DNA of 64,000 nt, taken from the NCBI GenBank assembly GCA_964518595.1, contig CAZFHA010000019.1, positions 1 to 64,000 on the forward strand, written 5' to 3'. Source of the stretch: CAZFHA01 sp964518595. GTDB lineage: Bacteria > Bacillota > Clostridia > Saccharofermentanales > Saccharofermentanaceae. The notes under the pieces are model-generated. The model saw nothing but the letters and a program-made list of their open reading frames with translations, was not told the DNA's origin and made no database searches. This document shows, in pieces, positions 17,658 to 26,359 of the stretch (position 1 is the first letter of the stretch; every line of letters begins with the position of its first letter). The translations under genes were made by a program, and so were the position numbers.

Positions 17658-18704
17658 ATGGATAAGGAAAAATTGAAGGTTGCCATTGTCGGTGCCGGTA
17701 ATATAGCCCGGACTGTTCATATTCCGGCTTATAATAAGGCTGGGCTTCGGGTAGCAGCTTTGACGGATATTAATCTGGAAGGTGCGGAGAAATTGGCTCA
17801 AGAAGCTGGTATAGCCTATTACAATACAGACTTTACCGAAATGCTTCAGGTTGTTAAACCAGATATTGTCAGTGTTTGCGTACCGAATAAATTTCATTAT
17901 CCCATGGTGATGGAAGCATTAGCTGCCGGATGTCATGTTTTTTGTGAAAAACCTCCAGCTCTAGATTATGAGCAGGCGGCTGAGATGGCGGCCTTAGCGG
18001 AGAAGTCTAATCTGGTGTTGGCCTATAACTTTTGCCATCGCTTTAGAAGTGAAGCCGAAGTTATGCGTCAAATGGTTGCCGAGCAGGAATTGGGAACAGT
18101 TTATCATGGAAAGATTGAAGCTATTCGACGCAGAGCGATTCCGGGATGGGGTGTTTTTACCAATAAGGACCTTCAGGGTGGTGGCGCCTTGATTGATTTG
18201 GGCATTCATATGCTGGATTTAGCCTTATGGACAATGAATTTTCCTACTCCTGCCTATGTGGCGGCCAGTATGTCCGACCGGATAGGACGTAAGGGCGGAC
18301 AGGGTGTTTTTGGCTCATGGGAAGGAGAAAAGTTTTCCGTAGAGGACGGCCTATTTGGTCACATTCAGTTTACCGATGGCTCCAGTCTTTCTCTGACTAC
18401 CACCTTTGCTTTGCATTTGGGACAGAAGGAAACCACCCGAATGAATCTAGAACTTTATGGTGATAAGGCCGGAATAGGTCTGGCACCCTTTCAGCTCTTT
18501 ACCAGTGAAGACGGGACATCTCTTGATAAAGGCATACATGTTCCGGCAAAAGACTTTTCTTTAGCAGGGGTTTTAGATTTTATTGGTGCTGTTTTGGATG
18601 GACACAAACCTATAGCCGGATCAGAATCCGTGCTTTTGACCCAAAAAATTATTGATGCCCTTTACAAATCTGCTAGTACCAACAGCCCGGTAGTTTTTAC
18701 CTAA
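17658..18704 (+). CDS. Gfo/Idh/MocA-family oxidoreductase (YcjS-like)
   Basis: This is an NAD(P)-dependent sugar dehydrogenase. The N-terminal Rossmann fold shows VAIVGAGNIARTVHIPAY. The EKP motif appears as CEKPPALDYEQA (about residue 96). The catalytic helix is GALIDLGIHMLDLAL, with the usual Asp and His. Length is 348. ATG 17658 follows the TAA of the epimerase-like gene by 1 base, and only a weak AAGG is present, so reinitiation is likely. By analogy with E. coli YcjS it may oxidise the C3 hydroxyl of glucosides, with the preceding TIM barrel epimerising the keto intermediate. This is inference from context. Confidence 0.85.
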   Translation: MDKEKLKVAIVGAGNIARTVHIPAYNKAGLRVAALTDINLEGAEKLAQEAGIAYYNTDFTEMLQVVKPDIVSVCVPNKFHYPMVMEALAAGCHVFCEKPPALDYEQAAEMAALAEKSNLVLAYNFCHRFRSEAEVMRQMVAEQELGTVYHGKIEAIRRRAIPGWGVFTNKDLQGGGALIDLGIHMLDLALWTMNFPTPAYVAASMSDRIGRKGGQGVFGSWEGEKFSVEDGLFGHIQFTDGSSLSLTTTFALHLGQKETTRMNLELYGDKAGIGLAPFQLFTSEDGTSLDKGIHVPAKDFSLAGVLDFIGAVLDGHKPIAGSESVLLTQKIIDALYKSASTNSPVVFT

Positions 18705-18773
18705 AGCCAGACTCTTCTTTCCGTTGTTTTAAAATAAAAATCTAAATAAAAATAAGAATACAAGGAGTACCCT

Positions 18774-19784
18774 ATGAAAAAGTATAATTTAGTTTTGGAC
18801 TTACCAGAAGCCTTTTATGAAGATCCCCGTTTTGCTAAGTATTTTGCGTATTTTGATGAGAAAGCCAATGTTAGGCGCACTGCTCACCCCACTGCGGAGG
18901 CTTTTCGTGAAGATCTAGCTTGGGCTGATGCTGTGATTATGTGGACCTTTCCTGAATTTTCAGAAGAAGACCTACGTAAAGCTAAAAATCTCAAGTATAT
19001 TGGCAAGCTGAATTCGACCCGAGCCACTGTTGAGGCTGCTCATTTGGCCGGTATTGAATTATCAGATATGCGTAACTGCTATTCTGAATCCGTAGCGGAA
19101 TTGGCTTTGGCACATATCTTAAACGTTTATCGTATGGTTGGCCGTCATGTAGAGTCAATGAAAAAAGGCACTGAGAAGTGGGTGATGAAGGCTCCCATTG
19201 ATTTTGATAGTAAAGAGCGCGTACTTAAGAATGCTCAGGTGGGCATTATTGGCTTCGGTGGTATTGGGCAAAATTTAGCCTCTTTTCTTAAACCCTTTAC
19301 TAGCAATATTTCCATCAGCGACCCATATGTGCGTCAAGAGATTGTCGAAAAATATCAAGTGCAGAGAAAAGATATCAAAGCTATTTTTGCAGAAAGTGAT
19401 ATTGTGGTCTTATGTGCCGCCAATAACACCGGAACAGAGAAGTTGGCCAATAAAGAGTTAATCGACTCATTAAAGCCCGGTGCATTATTTATCAATTGTG
19501 GCAGAGCGATTTTAGTTGATAATGAAGCCTTATTAGAGCGGATCCGTAAGGGCGATATTGATGTATGTTTGGATGTATTTGAAGTTGAGCCTCTGCCGGA
19601 GGCGGATGAACTGCGTAAGTATGACAATGTATACCTGACGCCTCACCGCGGCGGATTGTTGGCTTCTTTTTTACAAATCTTCGATCAATTTGTTTTAGAT
19701 CTAGAAGCCGTCGTTGAACGGGGCGAAAAGGCTGGCTGGCCGGTTCCTCTGGAGCAAATTAACTCTCTACGGGATTATAAATAA
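18774..19784 (+). CDS. D-isomer-specific 2-hydroxyacid dehydrogenase
   Basis: This NAD(P)-linked enzyme interconverts a 2-keto acid and a D-2-hydroxyacid. The nucleotide-binding motif is GIIGFGGIGQNLASFL (about residues 156-171). The catalytic triad fits Arg in FINCGRAILVD, Glu in DVFEVEPLPE and His in LTPHRGG. Length 336 is normal. AAGGAG precedes the ATG. In this operon D-glycerate/hydroxypyruvate is the obvious candidate pair, because glycerate should be released by neighbouring enzymes. It occupies the position that the zinc-type dehydrogenase YcjQ holds in the E. coli ycj set, but is from an unrelated family. Confidence 0.88.
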   Translation: MKKYNLVLDLPEAFYEDPRFAKYFAYFDEKANVRRTAHPTAEAFREDLAWADAVIMWTFPEFSEEDLRKAKNLKYIGKLNSTRATVEAAHLAGIELSDMRNCYSESVAELALAHILNVYRMVGRHVESMKKGTEKWVMKAPIDFDSKERVLKNAQVGIIGFGGIGQNLASFLKPFTSNISISDPYVRQEIVEKYQVQRKDIKAIFAESDIVVLCAANNTGTEKLANKELIDSLKPGALFINCGRAILVDNEALLERIRKGDIDVCLDVFEVEPLPEADELRKYDNVYLTPHRGGLLASFLQIFDQFVLDLEAVVERGEKAGWPVPLEQINSLRDYK

Positions 19785-19823
19785 ACCTATTTACTGGTAA
19801 TAAAGATCTTTACTGGAGGATAT

Positions 19824-22112
19824 ATGCTTAGATACAACTATAAGTCACCGAATCCGGATAAGGAAGGCTGGATTCTATATGAAGACCGGCTGGATAAAAA
19901 GCGTTGGTTGAACCAAGAAGCTCTCTTGTGCCAAGGGAATGGCTATTTAGGGCTGCGCAGTACCTTTGAGGAGAATTATGCTTTTCAGATGCGTGGTGTC
20001 TTTTTAGCCGGGCTTTATAATCAGGCTTTACCGGAGGAAGTAACAGAGCTGCCTAATTGTGCAGATGTTCTAGGCATGAATCTTACCTTGGATGGTTGCG
20101 ATTTTACTATGCAGGAAGGTAAAATTGAGCATTTTGAGCGCATGCTGGATATGGAGACGGGAGAGCATCGGCGTACTTTACTTTGGCACTCGCCTAAAGG
20201 ACGAAGATATCAGATTGCTTTCTCCCGTTTCGTATCCCTCCACAATCTGCACCTTGTTGCTCAGAAATTAGTTGTAACAGCTTTAGATGAAGATGGCAGC
20301 TGCGTTTTGGAGACCGGCATTGACGGAAGAATTACCAATAGCGGAAGTCAGCATTTTGCAGAAGGTGAAAAGCGGGTTTTCCAAAAAAGCATTATGGCGG
20401 TTGGCTACAAAACCACCACCCAAGGTGAATCCTTGCAGGTCTGCTGTGGCGTGAAAAAGAACAACCAACTTTTGGCAGCTGATTTTGTCAACAAAAGACG
20501 AAGCCTTTTTGGAATTTATGCTTTGCCGCTCAAAAAGAATCAGCCTCTCAGTCTAGAAAAAATATCATTTTTTCATACCTCAAGAGATCCTTCCTCCCGA
20601 CTTTCTTTAGGCTCAGCTTTAGCCGAAACGCTTTTTGCGGAAATTGAAGATCTTGACTATGAGGCTCTTTTGGCTGAGAGTAAAGCTTGCTGGCAAAGTT
20701 ATTGGCAGCAGGCGGATATTGAGGTAAAGGCAGAAGATCCTACTTGGCAAGTAAAACTACGGGCGGCTCTATATCATATGCGTATTATGACGCCCTTTCA
20801 GGATAAGCGCTGCAGTATTGCAGCAAAGGGCCTTAGCGGAGAGGGGTATAAGGGTCATATTTTCTGGGACACAGAAATTTTTATGTTGCCCTTTTTTCTC
20901 TATACTTTTCCCGAAGAAGCTAAGAATCTGTTGCTTTACCGTTATGAGCGTTTGGCGAAAGCCAGAGACAATGCTAAGCAAAAAGGCTTTAACGGTGCTC
21001 TTTTTCCTTGGGAGTCTGCCGAAAGTGGTGCCGAAGAGACGCCGGAATTCGCCGCCATTAATATTCGTACCGGTAAACCTACACCAATACTAAGCGGCAA
21101 AAAAGAAATTCACATTACAGCGGATATTGCCTTTTCGGTAATGGCCTATTATCAGGTGACTTTAGACCAAGCTTTTATGCTTGATTATGGCTGTGAGTTA
21201 GTTATTTCTTGTGCCCAATTCTGGGCTTCCCGAATGCAGAGAACACAGCGGGGCTATGAGATTTTTGATGTAATTGGTCCAGATGAATATACCGAAAGTA
21301 TTAATAATAATTACTATACCAACACTATGGCCAAAAAGACGCTCCTGGCGGCAGTTTTTTGTGGAGAATTATTGAAACAGTTTCCAGAAAAAGAACAAAG
21401 AGTTCAGCAGACCAGTCATTATCAAGAAGACATAAAGAACTTTACTGCACTGGCGCAGCAACTCTATTTTCCGGCTGTAAGAGAGGGTATTATTCCTCAA
21501 GACGATAGTTTTCTGGATAAGCCGGATTTGGATATTACCCCTTATCGGGCTCAGGCCGGAAGCCAAGGTATCTTGTTCGATTATACGAGAGAGCAAGTGA
21601 TCGAGATGCAAGTGCTTAAACAAGCTGATGTAGCCATGCTGTTCTATTTGTTTCCTGACGAATATAGTCTCTCGTGCAAAGTAAAGAATATAGATTACTA
21701 TGAAAAACGGACGATTCATGACTCCTCTTTAAGTAAGTGCATTTATGCTATAACTGCCATGGATACGGGAGATCAGGACTTGGCGACGCCTTTTTTTGCA
21801 GATTCTTTATCTATTGATTTTGGTCATAAGGCTAAAAGCACAGATGGTATTCACGCCGCTGCCCTTTTTGGCATTTGGAATATGGTAGTTCAAGGTGGAT
21901 TAGGGGTGAGCCTTAGTGCTGACGGACATCTAAAGCTCAAAAATAATCTGCCAAAAGGTTTTCAGCAGGTAGCCTTGAATTTATCTTTTCAAGGACGTCA
22001 ACTGAGAATTGTTGCCGAACAGTCAGGGATTGAAGTGACATTATTATCTGGAGATGAGCTTGAAGTTGCTTTGTGGCGAGACAAAGGGTTTTGTTTGAAA
22101 AAAGTAAAGTAG
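19824..22112 (+). CDS. Glycoside hydrolase family 65 phosphorylase (kojibiose/maltose phosphorylase-like)
   Basis: An inverting disaccharide phosphorylase that forms beta-glucose 1-phosphate. The N-terminal super-sandwich begins with EDRLDKKRWLNQEALLCQGN. The (alpha/alpha)6 barrel has GHIFWDTEIFMLPFF. The general acid is Glu488 in DVIGPDEYTESINNNYY. The phosphate-binding loop is HDSSLSKCIYAI and SIDFGHKAKSTDGIH. Length 762 is typical. E. coli YcjT, in the matching gene set, is a kojibiose phosphorylase; maltose, trehalose, nigerose and glucosylglycerol phosphorylases share the fold. Beta-phosphoglucomutase, needed for its product, is not in this window. Substrate unknown. Confidence 0.9.
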   Translation: MLRYNYKSPNPDKEGWILYEDRLDKKRWLNQEALLCQGNGYLGLRSTFEENYAFQMRGVFLAGLYNQALPEEVTELPNCADVLGMNLTLDGCDFTMQEGKIEHFERMLDMETGEHRRTLLWHSPKGRRYQIAFSRFVSLHNLHLVAQKLVVTALDEDGSCVLETGIDGRITNSGSQHFAEGEKRVFQKSIMAVGYKTTTQGESLQVCCGVKKNNQLLAADFVNKRRSLFGIYALPLKKNQPLSLEKISFFHTSRDPSSRLSLGSALAETLFAEIEDLDYEALLAESKACWQSYWQQADIEVKAEDPTWQVKLRAALYHMRIMTPFQDKRCSIAAKGLSGEGYKGHIFWDTEIFMLPFFLYTFPEEAKNLLLYRYERLAKARDNAKQKGFNGALFPWESAESGAEETPEFAAINIRTGKPTPILSGKKEIHITADIAFSVMAYYQVTLDQAFMLDYGCELVISCAQFWASRMQRTQRGYEIFDVIGPDEYTESINNNYYTNTMAKKTLLAAVFCGELLKQFPEKEQRVQQTSHYQEDIKNFTALAQQLYFPAVREGIIPQDDSFLDKPDLDITPYRAQAGSQGILFDYTREQVIEMQVLKQADVAMLFYLFPDEYSLSCKVKNIDYYEKRTIHDSSLSKCIYAITAMDTGDQDLATPFFADSLSIDFGHKAKSTDGIHAAALFGIWNMVVQGGLGVSLSADGHLKLKNNLPKGFQQVALNLSFQGRQLRIVAEQSGIEVTLLSGDELEVALWRDKGFCLKKVK

Positions 22113-22121
22113 GTGATAGAC

Positions 22122-23777
22122 ATGGGGGAAAAAGATCGGTCAGATTGCTCTCGCGGGCAGTTTTTTCAGACACCGGAAGCTGCTAATCAGCAGTTATATT
22201 CCTATCAAGAGGTCAAAGATATGCTTCCGCAGCCAATTATTCACGGTCAGAAAACCTGGCTTGATACTTACTGGTATGCTTGGGAAGTTGCCTTTCGCCA
22301 CGCTCATGTGCCAAGTCCCAGTAGCGGCCTAGTTTCTAATTTTGTAGATGCTGCTTTTAATGAGGACCTTTTTTTATGGGATACGGCCTTTATTACTATG
22401 TTTGCCGATTTTGCCAGACCCTATTTGCCGGGTATTCAATCCCTGGATAATTTTTATGCCAAACAGCTCCCGGATGGTTCGATTCCTAGAGAATTTCTGC
22501 GTGAAACCGGGGAAGATATGCCCTTTTGGGTGAACGAGCAAAAACTGCCCCTACATTCGTATTTTCATAATCATTATGGCTTTCGTCGTCTCAAAACTAT
22601 GACTCCGCCCAAAGTAGAAGACATGTACTTTCCAGATTTAGGCCGCCCTCAGACAGAAATTTCCCATTATACCTTAGATAATTTAAACCATCCGATTTTG
22701 GCTTGGGCAGAGTGGGTCAGCTTTCAGCAAACCGGGAATCTTGCTAGGTTAACGGCGGTTTTTATGCCACTATATTATCAATTTTTATCCCTGAAAAAAT
22801 ACCTGCAGCATCAAAATGGACTCTATGTTACGGATTGGGCCAGCATGGACAACTCACCGCGAAATCGCTATTTGGGTTGTGGTTTAGACATTAGCTCAGA
22901 AATGGCCCTTCTGGCTAAAAGTCTGCTGTCCATTGCTCAAGTACTGGGTGAAGGGGATATGATTACCATTGATCCAGATATTATTTCCCTATTGGAGAAA
23001 GAATATAGCCATTTAAAAATTTTGATTAATGATCTGCTTTGGGATGAAGAAGTTGGTTTTTATTTTGATCTAGCGAAGGATGGTAAAAGGGCTCCGGTGA
23101 AGACAGCGGCGGCCTTCTGGACTTTGGCGGCGGAAATTGCACCGCCAGAGCGGGCGGCTACATTAGCGGCCTGGCTTCAGGACAAAAACACCTTTTGTCG
23201 AGCCCATCGAGTACCGGTATGTGCCGCTGATGAAGAGGGGTACGATCCAGAAGGCGGATATTGGCGAGGGTCAGTCTGGGCCCCGATGAATGCCATGGTG
23301 GTTTATGGGCTGAAACAGTATGGCTATGATAGCCTTGCCAAGGAAATTGCTTTGAATCATCTGGATTGTGTGGCTCAAGTTTTTGCCTCTACAGGAACAA
23401 TTTGGGAAAACTATGCGGCAGATAGTGTTAGTTCTGGAAATGCAGATAATAAGGATTTTGTCGGTTGGTCCGGGATTGGACCCATTGCTTTTCTCTTGGA
23501 ATACGCCATTGGCCTAAAGAGCCAGGCAGGGTCAAAAACACTCCATTGGCAGCTGGATTCCTCTCGTCTCCCAAAAGGTCCACTAGGCTGTAAAAGATAC
23601 CCTTTTGCCAAGAGCCGCCTCGATCTTTTAGCTAAGCTGGAAGGGGAGAAGCTAATTCTGGAAATTTCGACTACAGAAGCCTTTACATTAGCAGTTTACT
23701 GGCAGGGCGAAAAATATCAATACAAAATTGAAAAACAGAAGCGGATTGAATTACCTTACCAAGAGGAAAACTTATGA
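22122..23777 (+). CDS. GH63-like (alpha/alpha)6 glycosidase (glucosyl/mannosylglycerate hydrolase-like)
   Basis: An intracellular six-hairpin glycosidase. TWLDTYWYAWEVAFRH and NEDLFLWDTAFITMFADFAR resemble bacterial GH63 enzymes that hydrolyse glucosyl- and mannosylglycerate. Further landmarks are DGSIPREF, DWASMDNSPRN (candidate acid Asp) and GGYWRGSVWAPMNAMVVYGL. ATG 22122 is preceded by AGGTGA, which overlaps the stop codon of the GH65 gene; an in-frame GTG at 22113 is the alternative. Length 551. The gene ends in a 4-base ATGA overlap with the SGNH gene. GH15/GH37 relatives share the fold, so the family is likely and the substrate is inferred from the glycerate kinase upstream. Confidence 0.72.
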   Translation: MGEKDRSDCSRGQFFQTPEAANQQLYSYQEVKDMLPQPIIHGQKTWLDTYWYAWEVAFRHAHVPSPSSGLVSNFVDAAFNEDLFLWDTAFITMFADFARPYLPGIQSLDNFYAKQLPDGSIPREFLRETGEDMPFWVNEQKLPLHSYFHNHYGFRRLKTMTPPKVEDMYFPDLGRPQTEISHYTLDNLNHPILAWAEWVSFQQTGNLARLTAVFMPLYYQFLSLKKYLQHQNGLYVTDWASMDNSPRNRYLGCGLDISSEMALLAKSLLSIAQVLGEGDMITIDPDIISLLEKEYSHLKILINDLLWDEEVGFYFDLAKDGKRAPVKTAAAFWTLAAEIAPPERAATLAAWLQDKNTFCRAHRVPVCAADEEGYDPEGGYWRGSVWAPMNAMVVYGLKQYGYDSLAKEIALNHLDCVAQVFASTGTIWENYAADSVSSGNADNKDFVGWSGIGPIAFLLEYAIGLKSQAGSKTLHWQLDSSRLPKGPLGCKRYPFAKSRLDLLAKLEGEKLILEISTTEAFTLAVYWQGEKYQYKIEKQKRIELPYQEENL

Positions 23778-24424
23778 TTCAGGACAAGACGGAACAGACA
23801 CTGGTTATTTATGGGGACAGTATTTCTACTACCAGTCATGGTCAAGGGGGCTATGAAACTTTGCTCCTAAAAGCCTTAGAAGTAGATAAAATATTCAATA
23901 AAGCTATTTCCGGTAGTGGCTTATCTTTAGATACGCCTAATAGTCTGGCCGCACTGCTGACTAATTTTCCCGAACAAAACCTCTATCCTCAGGCTGATCG
24001 TATTATTCTTTGGCATGGTACTAACGATTGGTATTGGGGAGCCGAAATTGGTAGTCTTGCCAGTCGCAATTGTCGAAGTTATTTGGGGGCGCTGCATTTT
24101 TCACTTTCTCTTATTAAGCAAGCCTCACCTGAAGCGAGGATACTCTGTCCGACTCCGATTTGGCGTTATCAGCGAGCCTTTTCAGCTTCCACAGAGGGCG
24201 AGGCTTGGCAAACTAAAAATCGGCGGGGGCTTCGATTAGAAGACTACGTTAAAGCTTTGGAAGAGGCAGCATTAGTTTGGGATTTTAGCGTGTTTGATAT
24301 TCGTCGCCTTTGCGGTTTCGATCAACCCGGTTGTGAAAAGTTTTTGGAAGATCGCATTCACCCAAATCAATCAGGCTACAAAATTTTAGCACCGGCCCTA
24401 GCTCAAGCGGTTACCCAGCTGTAA
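23774..24424 (+). CDS. SGNH/GDSL-family hydrolase (putative carbohydrate esterase)
   Basis: A serine esterase. Block I with the nucleophile is VIYGDSISTTSHGQGG (Ser about residue 16). The oxyanion residues appear as SGSGLS and WHGTNDWYWG. The catalytic Asp and His are in DRIHPNQSGYKI near the C terminus. Length 216, without a signal peptide, so it acts on imported compounds. It is co-translated with the GH63-like gene through a 4-base overlap. The likely role is to remove acyl groups from an imported glycoside before or after hydrolysis; the acyl group is unknown. Confidence 0.85.
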   Translation: MIQDKTEQTLVIYGDSISTTSHGQGGYETLLLKALEVDKIFNKAISGSGLSLDTPNSLAALLTNFPEQNLYPQADRIILWHGTNDWYWGAEIGSLASRNCRSYLGALHFSLSLIKQASPEARILCPTPIWRYQRAFSASTEGEAWQTKNRRGLRLEDYVKALEEAALVWDFSVFDIRRLCGFDQPGCEKFLEDRIHPNQSGYKILAPALAQAVTQL

Positions 24425-24440
24425 GAAGGAGAGTAATTCT

Positions 24441-26129
24441 ATGAATCAAACTGTCTACCTGAAAAATTTTCTCCGTTCAGAAATTAGTTTTAGCCAGTCT
24501 TTGCATCAAGCCTTGGCCCAGTGTCGTAGTCAAAGAGCCAGAGTTCTGGAATTTCCGGCTGGAGAGTATGATTTAACCGATTGGGTTCAGCATCAAACCG
24601 CTTCTATTGCTCATGATGATGGTTGTGGCTCTATTGATCGAAAAGCCTGTCATATTCTCTTACAAAATTTTGACCAACTAACTTTACGGGGAGCCTTAGA
24701 TCAGGCAGGAAAACCGGCAACCCTTCTCTGCGGATGGAATGATCAACAAAACCAAAGTCTTTTACCCAGTATTCTTTGGGTCGAAGGGTGCCAAAACTTG
24801 ACCTTGGAAAATCTGGCTTTTACTCGTAAGCCTATAACTGTTCACACAGGAGAGGTCGTATCTTTACATGAGGGGAGAGGGATTGAAACCAGATTGCTGC
24901 AACCGGAATTTGCCTATGATGGCATGGCCTCCTATTGTATGAATCGTATTGAAAAGGACGGTCGGTTAGCCTATCCCAGCCTGACCTTTGGCTTTGGTTA
25001 TGACCAGCAATGGAAAAAAATCAACGATAGTCATTATTTTCTTGCAGATGCCAATATGGCAAAGACCGTTCAAGTCGGTCACTTCCTTTCTTGGCACCAA
25101 AGTGGCAAAACCGATTTTTTACTTTTTTTTGAGGGCTGTAAAGAGCTGAAACTCAAAAATATCCGTATCTATAATAGTAATAGTTTTGCTCTCTTAACCC
25201 AGCGGTGCCATAACATTTATGCCGATAAAGTGGTTATAAAACCTAAGTACCCGAACTATTTTGTGGCTTCCCGGGATGGGTGGAAGGTTTACCGCTGTAG
25301 TGGCGATATCAGACTTTATAACTGTCACATTGAAGGGGTTCGAATGGATGGACAAAATGTCCACAGCAATTACTTAACTTTGCACCGACCACCCCAGGGC
25401 AATACGCTATATTGCTTGGGCAAGTATGCACCAATTCCTTTGGAAAGTCATAGTTCTATAAGCTTTTATTCCTTAAAAGGTGAGGAACTTGTTACGCGGC
25501 TTATTTTGGACTGGGAAGTTTGTGATACGCTCTGGGAATCAGGGCACTCCGCTAATGACCCAACCGCTGCCCAAGTAGTGGGAGGGGTGAAAAATCCCTT
25601 GCCCCTTTATAGAATTACCTTAGATAAACCGGTATCGGAGACTTTACCCCTAAATAGTTTAGGGGTAGCTGAGTGCTGGCAGCCCAGTACTTACCTTTGC
25701 CAAAAGAGCTGTTTTAGGAATATTGCTGGGGCCGGTCAGCTCTTGCGTGTCAGCCATATTGCCATCGAGGACTGTGAATATGAGAATATAATGAATGCCG
25801 GTGTGCTCATGGGCGCCGAGCTTTCCACCCATGGGGAAGCCGATCATGTATCTTCGGTACGGATTCAGGGTTGCCAATTCAAGAATTGTGGTTTTAAACC
25901 CAGATACGGTCAATATGGCAGCGGCGGAATAGCGATAAAAAGCCAGGGATTCCAAGCTCCGGTAAATCATAGTATCACTATAACTGACAATTATTTTAGC
26001 GATTCGGCTACGGGGATTGAACTTCAAGATGCCAGACAGGTAAATCTCATCGGGAACAAATTTTTTCATGTAGACCAACCGCTAAAAATCGAAGCTGCTA
26101 CTACGTTGGAGATAAAGAACGAAGACTAA
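24441..26129 (+). CDS. Right-handed parallel beta-helix protein, GH110-like layout
   Basis: The protein consists of repeated beta-helix coils typical of polysaccharide-active enzymes. Coils with stacked Asn/Cys ladders are evident, e.g. CKELKLKNIRIYNSNSFALL, IRLYNCHIEG and VSSVRIQGCQFKNCGF. The stretch SRDGWKVYRCSGDIRLYNC followed by GVRMDGQNVHSNY mirrors the order of the GH110 alpha-galactosidase core (ADATHF...DDAxNVHG) to my recollection, keeping single Asp residues. There is no signal peptide; a cytoplasmic beta-helix enzyme fits the rest of the operon. It is the last gene of the operon, 16 bases after the esterase. A GH28-like or lyase function is possible. Function is not established. 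Length 562. Confidence 0.55.
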   Translation: MNQTVYLKNFLRSEISFSQSLHQALAQCRSQRARVLEFPAGEYDLTDWVQHQTASIAHDDGCGSIDRKACHILLQNFDQLTLRGALDQAGKPATLLCGWNDQQNQSLLPSILWVEGCQNLTLENLAFTRKPITVHTGEVVSLHEGRGIETRLLQPEFAYDGMASYCMNRIEKDGRLAYPSLTFGFGYDQQWKKINDSHYFLADANMAKTVQVGHFLSWHQSGKTDFLLFFEGCKELKLKNIRIYNSNSFALLTQRCHNIYADKVVIKPKYPNYFVASRDGWKVYRCSGDIRLYNCHIEGVRMDGQNVHSNYLTLHRPPQGNTLYCLGKYAPIPLESHSSISFYSLKGEELVTRLILDWEVCDTLWESGHSANDPTAAQVVGGVKNPLPLYRITLDKPVSETLPLNSLGVAECWQPSTYLCQKSCFRNIAGAGQLLRVSHIAIEDCEYENIMNAGVLMGAELSTHGEADHVSSVRIQGCQFKNCGFKPRYGQYGSGGIAIKSQGFQAPVNHSITITDNYFSDSATGIELQDARQVNLIGNKFFHVDQPLKIEAATTLEIKNED

Positions 26130-26182
26130 GGGTACAACAACTCTAAGCTAATTTATTAATTAACGGACAGATAATTAAACTA

Positions 26183-26200
26183 GGTAACAATTGTTTTACC
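26183..26200. repeat. Short palindrome in the gap after the beta-helix gene
   Basis: GGT-AACAATTGTT-TTACC is a near-perfect inverted repeat centred on CAATTG. It lies 54 bases after the last gene of the long operon and about 100 bases before the promoter-like boxes of the surface-protein gene. It has no T run, so it may be an operator rather than a terminator. No other terminator is clear in this 230-base gap. Confidence 0.3.
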
Positions 26201-26300
26201 CAGTATTATTGGTTGAGGGCAATCTGCACCGGATGAATACAATACTTTTCCTCTTGAAATCAATTCTGTGTTTGTATAGTATAGAAATTATAGTCATTAT

Positions 26301-26329
26301 TTGCTGTTTTGGATATGTTATTTTATAGG
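26301..26329 (+). promoter_or_regulatory. Possible promoter of the surface-protein gene
   Basis: TTGCTG (26301-26306) and TATAGG (26324-26329) are spaced by 17 bases and lie 31 bases before the ATG. Confidence 0.4.
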
Positions 26330-26359
26330 AATTGATGATCGTTGGAATGAGGAAATAGT

